A DNA stretch of 64,000 nucleotides, from assembly GCF_000178975.2 (NCBI RefSeq), contig NC_015064.1, positions 2,108,001 through 2,172,000 of the forward strand. Direction: 5' to 3'. The DNA is from Granulicella tundricola MP5ACTX9 (GTDB taxonomy: Bacteria > Acidobacteriota > Terriglobia > Terriglobales > Acidobacteriaceae). Both the position numbers and the translations under genes were made by a program. Below, one piece after another: positions 1 to 7,659 of this stretch. How positions within the stretch are numbered: position 1 is the first letter of the stretch; every line of letters starts with the position of its first letter. The notes under the pieces are model-generated. The model searched no databases. It saw nothing but the letters and a program-made list of their open reading frames with translations, and had not been told where the DNA came from.

Positions 1-204
1 GGCTTCGAGGAATGATTTTGAGATGGTGGGGCGGGGGAGTGGGGGGCCGGTGGGGGGCTCGTCGGCCTCCAGGGCCAGGGTGAGGGAGGTTGGGGCGGTG
101 GCGTCTTGGAGGTCCAGCTGATCGGGGTGGTAGCCGGCGTGGAGTTGCTCGCGGGCTGTGATGCGCCAGGCTTCGAAGTCGGGGTCTATGAGGAGGCGCT
201 TCAT
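1..204 (-). CDS. Partial DUF4130 / UdgX-type DNA repair protein (N-terminus only)
   Basis: The first 68 codons of a minus-strand gene that leaves the window at base 1. The translation starts MKRLLIDPDF and carries the pattern FEAWR-x2-AR-x6-G-x2-P, followed by a proline-rich linker and PTISKSF. I recognise this as the start of the DUF4130 family (TIGR03915), which in many bacteria is fused to, or sits beside, an UdgX/uracil-DNA glycosylase-like domain. It lies 15 bases downstream of the radical SAM gene on the same strand, the standard pairing for this family, so the two probably form one operon. The start ATG (204-202) is clear. Whether the full protein carries the UdgX domain cannot be seen here. 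Confidence 0.75.
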   Translation of the reverse strand, partial: MKRLLIDPDFEAWRITAREQLHAGYHPDQLDLQDATAPTSLTLALEADEPPTGPPLPRPTISKSFLEA

Positions 205-219
205 GCTGGTGGTGTGATG

Positions 220-1455
220 CTACACGCTGCCGGTCAGGGCGCTGGTGGGGGCGAAGAGGTCTAGTTGGACTTCGGGTGTGGGTTCTGGGGTGGGGATGAT
301 TGAGGAGGGTAGGTGATCGGTGGTGATGAGGTAGGGAAGGGACTGCTTTAGGCGGACGTTTAGCTTGCGGAGGTCTTCCCTGGTCAGGGCGTGGTACTTC
401 CTGATGTTCAGGATTCGCTCTACGTTGCGGTAGCCTATGCCGGGGACCCGGAGGATGGACTCGCGGGGGGCGGTGTTGACATCTACCGGGAAGAACTCGG
501 GGTGAGTCCTGGCCCAGGTGGTCTTGGGGTCTTCGGTGAGGCTGAGTTCTGGTTGGGACTCGGTGGTGAGTTCTGAGGCCTGGAAGCCGTAGAAGCGCAT
601 GAGCCAGTCGGACTGGTAGAGGCGGTGTTCTCGGATTAATGGGGCGGCCTTGAGGGGGAGGCGGGCGTCGGCCTCCGGGTAGGGGGAGAAGCCGGTGTAG
701 TAGATGCGGCGGAGCTTGTACTGGCCGTAGAGATGGGTGGCGGTGGTGAGGATCTGGCGGTCGGTGGCGGGGGTTGCGCCTACGACCATCTGGGTGGACT
801 GGCCGGCTGCTGCGAACTTGGGGGCCAGCGAGGATTTGCGGCGGTCTTCGTCGGCTTCGTCCTTGCGGACGGCGATCTGGGACATTGTGGATTCGATGAT
901 CGCGGATTTCTTTTCCGGGGCTAGCTGGACCAGGTCTTGCTGGGTGGGGAGCTCGATGTTGGCGGAGAGGCGGTCGGCGTGGAGGCCGGCTTCGTCTATC
1001 AGGAGCTGGGAGGCCCCGGGGATGGCTTTGAGGTGGATGTAGCCGCCGAAGTTGTGGACCTGGCGGAGTTGCTTTGCTACGGAGATGAGCTGCTCCATGG
1101 TGTAGTCGGGCGACTGGATGATGCCGGAGGAGAGGAAGAGGCCTTCGATGTAGTTGCGTTTGTAGAAGTCGAGGGTGAGGTTGACAACCTCTTCCGGGGT
1201 GAAGCGGGCTCGGCGGATGTCCGAGGAGACGCGGTTGACGCAGAAGACGCAGTCGTAGGTGCAGACGTTGGTGAGGAGGATTTTGAGGAGCGAAACGCAG
1301 CGGCCGTCGGGGGTGTAGGAGTGGCAGATGCCCATGCCGTCCGAGTGGCCGATGCCTTTGCCGTTACCGGCGCGCTTGGCTCCGCTTGAGGCGCAGGAGG
1401 CGTCATACTTTGCGGCGTCGGCTAGGATCTCGAGTTTTTCCTGGGTGGTCAGGAT
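220..1455 (-). CDS. Radical SAM protein linked to UDG/DUF4130, putative DNA modification/repair enzyme
   Basis: A radical SAM enzyme of the TIGR03916 type. The CxxxCxxC cluster motif lies in TNVCTYDCVFC, preceded by the family signature GICHSYTPDGRC. The C-terminal third has a helix-hairpin-helix-like DNA-binding segment (VDVNTAPRESILRVPGIG). The first ATG (1335) would remove about 40 conserved residues. The frame continues upstream through EKLEILADAAKYDASCASSG, which is the normal start of the family, to an in-frame TAA at about 1519-1521. Between that stop and 1335 there is no in-frame ATG, GTG or TTG. An ATC at 1455 sits 7 bases after GGAGA, so I place the start there; CTG at 1452 is the alternative. 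It partners the DUF4130 gene downstream. Confidence 0.85.
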   Translation of the reverse strand: MLTTQEKLEILADAAKYDASCASSGAKRAGNGKGIGHSDGMGICHSYTPDGRCVSLLKILLTNVCTYDCVFCVNRVSSDIRRARFTPEEVVNLTLDFYKRNYIEGLFLSSGIIQSPDYTMEQLISVAKQLRQVHNFGGYIHLKAIPGASQLLIDEAGLHADRLSANIELPTQQDLVQLAPEKKSAIIESTMSQIAVRKDEADEDRRKSSLAPKFAAAGQSTQMVVGATPATDRQILTTATHLYGQYKLRRIYYTGFSPYPEADARLPLKAAPLIREHRLYQSDWLMRFYGFQASELTTESQPELSLTEDPKTTWARTHPEFFPVDVNTAPRESILRVPGIGYRNVERILNIRKYHALTREDLRKLNVRLKQSLPYLITTDHLPSSIIPTPEPTPEVQLDLFAPTSALTGSV

Positions 1456-1487
1456 CTTGCTTTCTCCGGGGTACGCCCCACCCCGGC

Positions 1488-1880
1488 AATTTTCTGTAAA
1501 GTCTTCAATCGATTGAAGTTAGGTCTGGACTTGGTTTGGACTGGCGCTGTAAAGTCTTAATTCTATTGATATTGTTGAGGTAATAGCCGCAAAGTATTCA
1601 TTGCAGGATGTTTATGGATTTCAAGCCAAATTGGCCTGCTACATCTTTCACATTAGACGCAGATGTCCAAGGCGAAGTGATGGCGAATGTGGAGTTGTTG
1701 AGGGGGTGGGAGAATTTCTCTCTTTTTCTATTTTACTAAAACGAAAGGGGTAAATACCCCAACTATTTTTGAGGGCTATGTTGTTCATTGCATGTTGGTT
1801 ACAAGATTTTTTTGTGTTCGGGGGGCTTGACACGCGAGTTTGGCCCATTTTTCGCGAAAAATAGTTTGTAGCGGCTGGAT
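1488..1880. repeat. Two-palindrome intergenic element, copy 1
   Basis: A gene-free AT-rich stretch homologous to 45976-46335. Shared landmarks in order are TGTAAAGT (1495), TTAGGTCTGGAC (1519), the palindrome GGGGTAAATACCCC (1747), TTGGTTAC (1795), TTGACA (1827), the perfect palindrome TTTTTCGCGAAAAA (1848) and ATAGTT. Spacing from the GGGGTAAATAC box onward is identical in both copies. The middle differs by about 40 bases in length. Two further TGTAAAGTCTT-like words lie at about 1550 and 1590. TTGACA could be a -35 box reading towards the Nif3-like gene. Confidence 0.75.
1503..1518. promoter_or_regulatory. Perfect 16-bp palindrome upstream of the radical SAM repair operon
   Basis: CTTCAATCGATTGAAG is a perfect inverted repeat about 48 bases upstream of the proposed start of the radical SAM gene, directly after TGTAAAGT. 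Its position suits an operator. The regulator is unknown; a DNA-damage repressor is only a guess from the function of the genes downstream. Confidence 0.4.
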
Positions 1881-1916
1881 TTGCTTTATTGGCGCGGGTG
1901 CGGGAAGAATGGCGGG

Positions 1917-2798
1917 ATGATGATTCGGACGGGTTTGGTGTTGGGGATGATCGGGGCGGCGGCTGTAAGTTGGGCGCAGGCCGGGCCCAGGATGACGGCG
2001 GACGAGGTGATGGCTAAGGTTCGGGTGGGGCTGGGGGTGACGGCTCCGGCGGGCACCGTCGATACATTCAAGGCGGGTGACCCGGCTACGCCGGTGACGG
2101 GGATTGCGACGACCTTTACGCCGACGATGGCCGTGCTGCGGAAGGCGGTGGCCGATGGAGCGAACCTGATCATCACGCATGAGCCTAGTTTTTATAACCA
2201 CCAGGACAGTTCGGCGCTGTTTGTGAAGGACCCGGTTTACCTGGAGAAGATCGCTTATATCAAGGAGCATCATCTCGTGCTGTTCCGGTTGCACGATACG
2301 TGGCATCTGCGGGTGCCGGATGGGATCGCGGAGGGGTGGGTGAAGAAGGCTGGGTGGGAGAAGTATAAGAAGCCGGGGGAGCAGATGTTCTTTACGCTGC
2401 CGCCGACTACGCTGGCGGGGCTGGCGCAGGATCTACAAGCCAAGTTTGGGGCCAGGATCTTTCGGGTGGTGGGTGATCCTGCGATGCGGGTGACGAATGT
2501 GGCGTATCGTCCGGGGGCTTCAGGGGAGGAGAAGCAGGTGCGGGCTTTGGAGCGGGATGATGTGGAGGTGCTGGTGGCGGGGGAGGCCAGCGAGTGGGAG
2601 ACGGTGGAGTATGTGCGGGATGCGATGTTGCAGGGGCGGCATAAGGGGCTGATTCTGCTGGGGCATGAGACTTCTGAGGAGATTGGGATGGAGAGGTTTG
2701 CGGAGTGGCTTAGGGGGGTGGTGCCCGGGGTGACGGTGACGTTTATTCCGGCGGGTGAGCCTTATTGGTTGCCGGGGATGCCGGTGGGGGTGCGGTAG
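1917..2798 (+). CDS. Secreted Nif3-like dinuclear metal centre protein
   Basis: The protein starts MMIRTGLVLGMIGAAAVSWAQA, a clear signal peptide with cleavage near AQA. The mature part has THEPSFYNHQD and a C-terminal GHETSEEIGMERF, the two histidine/acidic clusters that bind metals in the Nif3 (GTP cyclohydrolase 1 type 2-like) family. Ordinary Nif3 proteins are cytoplasmic and of unclear function; a secreted version is a variant seen in environmental bacteria, and no substrate can be assigned. I prefer the ATG at 1917 over the upstream in-frame ATG at 1881 because the signal peptide then begins at the N-terminus. The gene stands alone and is read out of the AT-rich repeated element upstream. 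Confidence 0.8.
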   Translation: MMIRTGLVLGMIGAAAVSWAQAGPRMTADEVMAKVRVGLGVTAPAGTVDTFKAGDPATPVTGIATTFTPTMAVLRKAVADGANLIITHEPSFYNHQDSSALFVKDPVYLEKIAYIKEHHLVLFRLHDTWHLRVPDGIAEGWVKKAGWEKYKKPGEQMFFTLPPTTLAGLAQDLQAKFGARIFRVVGDPAMRVTNVAYRPGASGEEKQVRALERDDVEVLVAGEASEWETVEYVRDAMLQGRHKGLILLGHETSEEIGMERFAEWLRGVVPGVTVTFIPAGEPYWLPGMPVGVR

Positions 2799-2965
2799 GG
2801 TAAGACGGGGAATAAGTTGGTTGATTTCCGAAAACCCCGTTTTCCGCGAAGAAGGTTTAGTGAGTCGTCTCCAGTGCACAACCGACATGCGAGTTATGCA
2901 CCCGGCTCATCAGCTTGTTGGCCTCAGTGGTCATGAAGCTGTAAGACTGGAGTCATTGTCGGCGC

Positions 2966-3433
2966 TTATTCTCCCGGACGCCCCAAAGACGATCGGTGTA
3001 CGGAATGAGGTGTTCTCCTTGAGAACGGATGTCCGATGACAATGGTGAGAAACAGAAGTGCGTTCAAGGCGATGGGTACAAGGACTAGAGATGCGACGAT
3101 TACCGAGCGTCGTCCTACGCCCGTTCCTGTAAAAGCCAGAAATACGCTACACGCAGCGAGAATCAGCTCCAGAACGCAGTAAGACGGCGAAATGATGTAA
3201 GGGGATGGGAAGGTACGCATCCAAAGGATCAAGCTGACGACGGGATATATGGCAAAAACATATATGGCAAGCTTCATCCTTCTCGCGCGCAGGCTGGTGC
3301 CCCCACCTGCGTCATGACGGGACCAAAGAAGTGCCAAAAGTACTGGCAAGGTAATGATCGTCGAGAGTTCCGGTTGAAGTAATGAGAAGAGACCCCAGAC
3401 CTGCATAGGCCACGGCATGGAGAACATGGCCAA
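2966..3433 (-). CDS. Hypothetical small membrane protein
   Basis: I do not recognise a family. The translation of about 155 residues has four hydrophobic stretches typical of membrane helices (around TIITLPVLLALLW, YVFAIYPVVSLIL, VLELILAACSVFLAF and VIVASLVLVPIALNALLFL) and a charged tail. The listed start is a TTG. The same frame stays open upstream with plausible coding sequence (ARALHTFGGIVTVLEILYAL) up to a TGA near 3500, again without a normal start, so the gene may be 5'-truncated or a decaying remnant. Base composition is lower in GC than in the genes either side. Confidence 0.45.
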   Translation of the reverse strand: MAMFSMPWPMQVWGLFSLLQPELSTIITLPVLLALLWSRHDAGGGTSLRARRMKLAIYVFAIYPVVSLILWMRTFPSPYIISPSYCVLELILAACSVFLAFTGTGVGRRSVIVASLVLVPIALNALLFLTIVIGHPFSRRTPHSVHRSSLGRPGE

Positions 3434-3555
3434 AGCGTATAGGATCTCAAGGACAGTGACAATCCCCCCAAAGGTGTGGAGAGCCCGCGCGATATGGGAA
3501 CGGCACGGTCACCTGTCGTGATCACAAAGTGAGACGTCCCCAGAAGTCGTTGTTT

Positions 3556-3575
3556 GGGACGGCTGAAGCCGTCCC
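3556..3575. repeat. REP-like palindrome with GCTGAAGC core
   Basis: GGGACGGCTGAAGCCGTCCC is a near-perfect 9-bp stem with a two-base GA turn. It has the same GCTGAAGC centre as the palindromes at 3680-3697 and 5168-5185, which suggests one family of short dispersed repeats. Confidence 0.6.
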
Positions 3576-3638
3576 CTTCCGATGGTGTTCTTTTAGGTGT
3601 GCTTTGCGGGTTCGTGCGGGCTTGGTATGGAGGGCTTG

Positions 3639-3800
3639 GTTGTTACAGCCCACGGCCCGGATTCTTCTTGAATGTAGACGGTGGGCTAAAGCCCACCTCT
3701 AATCCGAACGGCAACGGCAACGCCGACGGCAGTAGCGGCAGCGGCAAGTGCAACGGCAAACGCAGATCTCCTTCGGGGATGACAAACAAAACGCAACGGC
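3639..3800. repeat. Dispersed repeat: GTTACAGCCCACGGCC box, GGTGGGCTAAAGCCCACC palindrome and AACGGC tract
   Basis: The order TTGTTACAGCCCACGGCC, then the palindrome at 3680-3697, then CTCTAATCCGAACGGCAACGG, is repeated almost word for word at 5125-5226. The first box (CAGCCCAC) is complementary to the palindrome arm (GTGGGCTG), so larger foldings are possible. A hexamer tract AACGGC follows, and then CAGATCTCCTTCGGGGATGAC, another small hairpin that recurs near 5450 and 54710. The rest of the 3434-3859 gap shows no gene. Confidence 0.7.
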
Positions 3801-3859
3801 ATACGTTTGTCCCCTATGAAGTGACAAACAACGCTGCGATGGCGGACGCTTACTTGAAC

Positions 3860-4462
3860 TTATCTCTCGGGCTGGCCGGTCGAGGCTATGGACTCGGGTG
3901 GTGGCTGGAACTGTTCCACTGCGATGCGCTCGTAGCGAACTTCGAGGACCGTCAGGGTTTCTGTGCCGCCGGGGGCGTGGAGAACGACTTCGTCGTCCTC
4001 TCCGGCTTTCATGAGGGCGCGGCCCAGGGGTGAGGCCCAGCTGATGTGGTTGCGGTCCAGATTGACTTCATCCGTGCCGACGATGCTGACCACTCGCACT
4101 ATGCCTGCGGCGTTGGCGTAGCGGACGGTGGCTCCGAAGAACGCTCTTGTCGCTCGCTGGCCGGTTCTGGGGGCTTCCGGATCGATGACCTCCGCGGCTT
4201 CGATTCGCTTGGTCAGGAAACGGACGCGTCCATCAATCTGGCGAAGGCGCCGCTTGCTGTATTGGTAGTCGGCGTTTTCGCTGCGGTCGCCGTTGCTTGC
4301 GGCCCAGGCAACGACCTGGACGACGGCGGGGCGATCTTTGGTGAGGAGGAAGTGGCGCTCGGCTTTGAGGCGTTCGATCCCGCCTGGGGTGATGTAGTTC
4401 TTGACTTGATCGGGCGGGGCGGCCTCGAGTGCTTTCGGTCTTCTGGTAAATCCTTGGCGCAT
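3860..4462 (-). CDS. greB: Transcription elongation factor GreB
   Basis: GreB binds backtracked RNA polymerase and stimulates cleavage of the nascent transcript. The protein has the N-terminal coiled-coil region (YITPGGIERLKAERHFLL), the GreB hallmark VVAWAASNGDRSENADYQY with the acidic DRSENAD tip, then RRLRQIDGRVRFLTKRIEAAEV, and the C-terminal FKBP-like domain with FFGATV and ISWASPLGRALM. Length (200 residues) is somewhat above the usual 160 because of N- and C-terminal extensions. The start ATG at 4462 is taken because a charged extension before YITP is common. It is followed closely by other minus-strand genes without an obvious operon link. Confidence 0.9.
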   Translation of the reverse strand: MRQGFTRRPKALEAAPPDQVKNYITPGGIERLKAERHFLLTKDRPAVVQVVAWAASNGDRSENADYQYSKRRLRQIDGRVRFLTKRIEAAEVIDPEAPRTGQRATRAFFGATVRYANAAGIVRVVSIVGTDEVNLDRNHISWASPLGRALMKAGEDDEVVLHAPGGTETLTVLEVRYERIAVEQFQPPPESIASTGQPER

Positions 4463-4505
4463 GGTGCGGGCTCGCTTTGGGCGATTTTAGTATCGGGCGG
4501 GTGGC

Positions 4506-5075
4506 TTATTTCGGGAGGTATTCTTTGGGGATTTCGTTGTTGGGGCGCTCGCTGTCCCACATGACCTGCACGATGTAGTAGCGGCCGTTTGCCTTGAGGA
4601 GTTCTACGCTGTTGATGCCGCGGGCGAAGGGGGTGGGGTCGTCTGTTTTGTGGCGTGACTCGTAGGTGGTCCAGACGTGGGTGATGACGCCGTACTCCTC
4701 TTTGCGGGAGGCGATGCCGCGTTCGAAGAAGCCGCTGGTCTCGAAGCGGGTGCTGACGCGGTTGACGTAGTCGTCGACGGAGAGGATGACGGCGTCGGTT
4801 TTGGTTGCGTTAGCTACGCCTGCTACGCGGGTGACGACCAGGCGGGCGTCCGGGAGGAAGAGGGACCGGAAGGCGTTCCAGTCGCGCTTCTGGCCGGCTG
4901 GTCCGCTGATGGCGGCATAGAGGGCGGAGATGGTGCCGTCGACGGTTTTTAGGGCGTCGGTGGTGGATTGGGGCCAGGTTGGGTGGGCTTCGATTGAGCC
5001 TGGTGAGGGTGGGGTTTGGGAGAGGGCAGGTAATGTGCCGGCGATGAGGAGGGCTGCGATCCAGAATCTTTTCAT
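4506..5075 (-). CDS. Secreted SnoaL/NTF2-like protein
   Basis: A 189-residue protein with a signal peptide (MKRFWIAALLIAGTLPALSQ) and a cone-shaped NTF2/SnoaL-like fold pattern: an N-terminal helix with VDGTISALYAAISG, then WNAFRSLFLPDARLVV, VDDYVNRV, FFERGI, HVWTTYESR and the final strands GINSVELLKANGRYYIVQVMWDSE. Such secreted proteins are often called nuclear transport factor 2 family. No active-site function can be assigned. It sits upstream of greB on the same strand with a gap of 43 bases, so co-transcription is possible. Confidence 0.75.
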   Translation of the reverse strand: MKRFWIAALLIAGTLPALSQTPPSPGSIEAHPTWPQSTTDALKTVDGTISALYAAISGPAGQKRDWNAFRSLFLPDARLVVTRVAGVANATKTDAVILSVDDYVNRVSTRFETSGFFERGIASRKEEYGVITHVWTTYESRHKTDDPTPFARGINSVELLKANGRYYIVQVMWDSERPNNEIPKEYLPK

Positions 5076-5124
5076 GATCTTCTCGCGATGTGGATTTGGA
5101 GCGATGGTATCAGGGAGGGTTCTC

Positions 5125-5472
<348 letters not shown>

Positions 5473-5513
5473 GCAAGAAAAGCAACGGCAACAGCGGGGG
5501 CGCGTTTTCGGGT

Positions 5514-6080
5514 TTAGTGGCCGGCTACTTCTTCTGGGAAGAGGCGGATGTCGGCGAGGTTGCGGTAGACCTCTGCGTAGTCCATGCCGTAGCCGATGAC
5601 GAAACGGTTGGGGATGGAGAAGGCGGTGTAGTCAGCTTCGATGGGGACGAGGCGGCGCTCGGGCTTGTCGAGGCAGGTGGCGATCTTGAGGGAGGCGGGC
5701 TTGTGCTGGAGCATGAGGCCGCGCAGGTACGAGAGCGTCAGGCCGGTGTCGAGGATGTCTTCGACCAGGATGACGTGCTTGCCCTCGATGGGGTTGTCGA
5801 TGTCCTTGATGAGCTTGACTGCGCCGGAGGAGACGCGGGCGCGGCCGTAGCTGGAGACGGCGACGAAGTCGAAGGTGTTGTCTACGGTGATGGCGCGGGC
5901 GAGATCGGCGAGGAAGATGGCTGCGCCTTTGAGGACGCCGATGAGGACGACGGACTGGCCGGCGTAGTCGGTTGAGATCTGGGCGCCGATGGCGGCGACG
6001 CGCTCCGCGATCTGCTCGCGCGAGAAGAGGATGTCCATGGTGGTGGCGGAGGGGAAGACGGGCGTGCTGGTGTTCGACAT
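5514..6080 (-). CDS. hpt: Hypoxanthine phosphoribosyltransferase
   Basis: Purine salvage enzyme that joins hypoxanthine or guanine to PRPP. The PRPP-binding motif VILVEDILDTGLTL is intact, preceded by VLKGAAIFLADL and FVAVSSYG, and followed by the base-contact region IPNRFVIGYGMDYAEVYRNL. Length, 188 residues, is normal. I start at the ATG of MSNTSTPVF (6080); an ATG 18 bases further upstream or the internal MDILFSRE are alternatives because no strong ribosome-binding site separates them. The gene is divergent from lgt across a short promoter region. Confidence 0.92.
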   Translation of the reverse strand: MSNTSTPVFPSATTMDILFSREQIAERVAAIGAQISTDYAGQSVVLIGVLKGAAIFLADLARAITVDNTFDFVAVSSYGRARVSSGAVKLIKDIDNPIEGKHVILVEDILDTGLTLSYLRGLMLQHKPASLKIATCLDKPERRLVPIEADYTAFSIPNRFVIGYGMDYAEVYRNLADIRLFPEEVAGH

Positions 6081-6194
6081 TGCATCAGGGTAGCGCATGC
6101 GGGGCGGTGGGAAAAGGGCTCGATTGAGGGGGCGATATACTTTGGTGTTGGCGAACTCCCTGAAATGCAAAAACGGGAGCGCCGTGCGAGGCGT

Positions 6195-7061
6195 ATGTAT
6201 CCGTATCTGAATATCGGTCCGTTGCACCTGGGGACGTTTGGACTTTTGCTTTGGCTGGCCGCAGTGGTGGCGGCGGTGGTGCTGCACAGGACGTTTTTGC
6301 GCGATGGCGTGGATGCGGATGCGCTGAATGTTGTGGCGATGGTGGTGATCTCCGGTGTGATTGGGGCGAAGCTTTGGCATGAGTTGGAGGATCCGGCGGA
6401 GCTCGTGCGGGCGATGAAGATGGTTACGGCTCCAGGTTGGGGGCATCCGGGGCAGATTGTGATGGAGTTTCTGCATTGGTTCCAGGCGGGGTTTGCGTGG
6501 TTTGGCGGACTGCTGGGTGGGATTGGGATGCTCGTGATCCAGGGGCGCGGGGCTAAGTTCAAGGGGACGGAGATACGGGTGGGTGGGGTGCGGATGCTCG
6601 ACCTGGCGGCTCCGGCGGCGTTTGTGGGGTATGGGGTGGGACGGATTGGGTGCCTGACGAGCGGGGATGGGGACTATGGGCGGAATACGCTAGGTACGTT
6701 CTGGGGCGTGCATATGAAGGCGGATGCGCTGGTGCCGCCGAGCCCGAGGTGGGCGCTAGTGCTGCCTACTCCGCTATGGGAGTTTGTGGCGGCGATGGTG
6801 TTGGCGTTCGTGATCTGGCAGGTGGGGAAGAGGATGAGGCCGGTGGGGTGGCTGACGGGGCTTTACCTGGTGCTGAGTGGGACGGAGCGGTTTATCGTCG
6901 AGTTCTGGCGGATCAATCCGAAGCTTTACTTTGGGCACAGCATGAGCAATGCGCAGGTGGCAGCGCTGGGGAGTGTGGTGGTGGGGGCTTTGGTGATGGG
7001 AGCGGCTATGGCGAAGGGGACTGCCTGGGCTCCGGTGGGTGAGGCGGAAAGTGCTGGTTGA
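6195..7061 (+). CDS. lgt: Prolipoprotein diacylglyceryl transferase
   Basis: Lgt transfers diacylglycerol from phosphatidylglycerol to the lipobox cysteine of prolipoproteins in the inner membrane. The start MYPYLNIGPLHLGTFGLLL, at least six hydrophobic segments and the Lgt signature region GVGRIGCLTSGDGDYG, with C-terminal LVLSGTERFIVEFWRIN, are all present. The signature differs from the E. coli form (GRIGNFINGELYG) in the way seen in some non-proteobacterial Lgt proteins. The start is ATG 6195, the first codon before the normal MYPY motif; an upstream in-frame ATG adds only a basic decapeptide. Length 288 residues is normal. Confidence 0.88.
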   Translation: MYPYLNIGPLHLGTFGLLLWLAAVVAAVVLHRTFLRDGVDADALNVVAMVVISGVIGAKLWHELEDPAELVRAMKMVTAPGWGHPGQIVMEFLHWFQAGFAWFGGLLGGIGMLVIQGRGAKFKGTEIRVGGVRMLDLAAPAAFVGYGVGRIGCLTSGDGDYGRNTLGTFWGVHMKADALVPPSPRWALVLPTPLWEFVAAMVLAFVIWQVGKRMRPVGWLTGLYLVLSGTERFIVEFWRINPKLYFGHSMSNAQVAALGSVVVGALVMGAAMAKGTAWAPVGEAESAG

Positions 7062-7133
7062 TTCCAGGGAAGGTGGGGTATGATTGGGTCGATTCCGGGC
7101 CAACGTAGCTAAACCACACTTTCCAGGAGAGTT

Positions 7134-7610
7134 ATGCGCTTTTTTCTGACCATGGCGGCTTTGACCGCTCTATGCAGTGCTGCGCCCGCACAAGAGGCGC
7201 CGATGAAGATGGGGCTTTGGGAGACAACCAGCGTGATTACGATGCAACTGCCGCCGGGGATGCCGAGCATGATGGGTGGGACTCGGACGATCACGGTTCA
7301 GAGCTGTCTGACGCCGGAGTCGTGGCAGAAGACCATGGAGCGGGCTCAGAATCCCCGTAAAGACTGCACCTATACGGATAAGACGGTGACCGCTACGGGT
7401 ATGACGTTTGCGATGACGTGCACGGGCCGCTCTACAACCATGGTGAAGGGTGAGACGGTGTTCGAGTCGAAGGAGAAGGGGAGTTCGACTGTGCATATGG
7501 AGATGTCGACGTCCGGTTCGGGTGGGGGCAAGATGGTGACAGATTCCAAAGGGACGACCCGGTATCTGGGCGCGGACTGCGGGAAGGTCAAGCCCTATAC
7601 GGACAAGTAA
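7134..7610 (+). CDS. DUF3617 family secreted protein
   Basis: A 158-residue protein with signal peptide MRFFLTMAALTALCSAAPAQ. The mature part opens with the DUF3617 hallmark GLWETTSVITMQLPPG and has the conserved cysteine pairs around QSCLTPESW, DCTYTD, MTCTGRS and ADCGKV. DUF3617 proteins are small periplasmic beta-rich proteins of unknown role. A good Shine-Dalgarno sequence (AGGAGAG) lies 4 bases before the ATG. A terminator hairpin follows the stop. Confidence 0.85.
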   Translation: MRFFLTMAALTALCSAAPAQEAPMKMGLWETTSVITMQLPPGMPSMMGGTRTITVQSCLTPESWQKTMERAQNPRKDCTYTDKTVTATGMTFAMTCTGRSTTMVKGETVFESKEKGSSTVHMEMSTSGSGGGKMVTDSKGTTRYLGADCGKVKPYTDK

Positions 7611-7618
7611 AGCGACTG

Positions 7619-7657
7619 CCGCCATGCGATGAGGTTCATTGCATGGCGGTTTGGTTT
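7619..7657. terminator. Hairpin terminator between convergent genes
   Basis: CCGCCATGC (7619-7627) pairs perfectly with GCATGGCGG (7641-7649), followed by TTTGGTTT. It ends the DUF3617 gene and may also serve the convergent metalloprotease gene, whose stop is 11 bases on. Confidence 0.75.
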
Positions 7658-7659
7658 GC

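Noticed and set aside
3554..4033. 159-codon plus-strand frame overlapping the repeat block and greB
   Set aside because: Half of it is the palindrome/hexamer repeat and half is antisense to greB.
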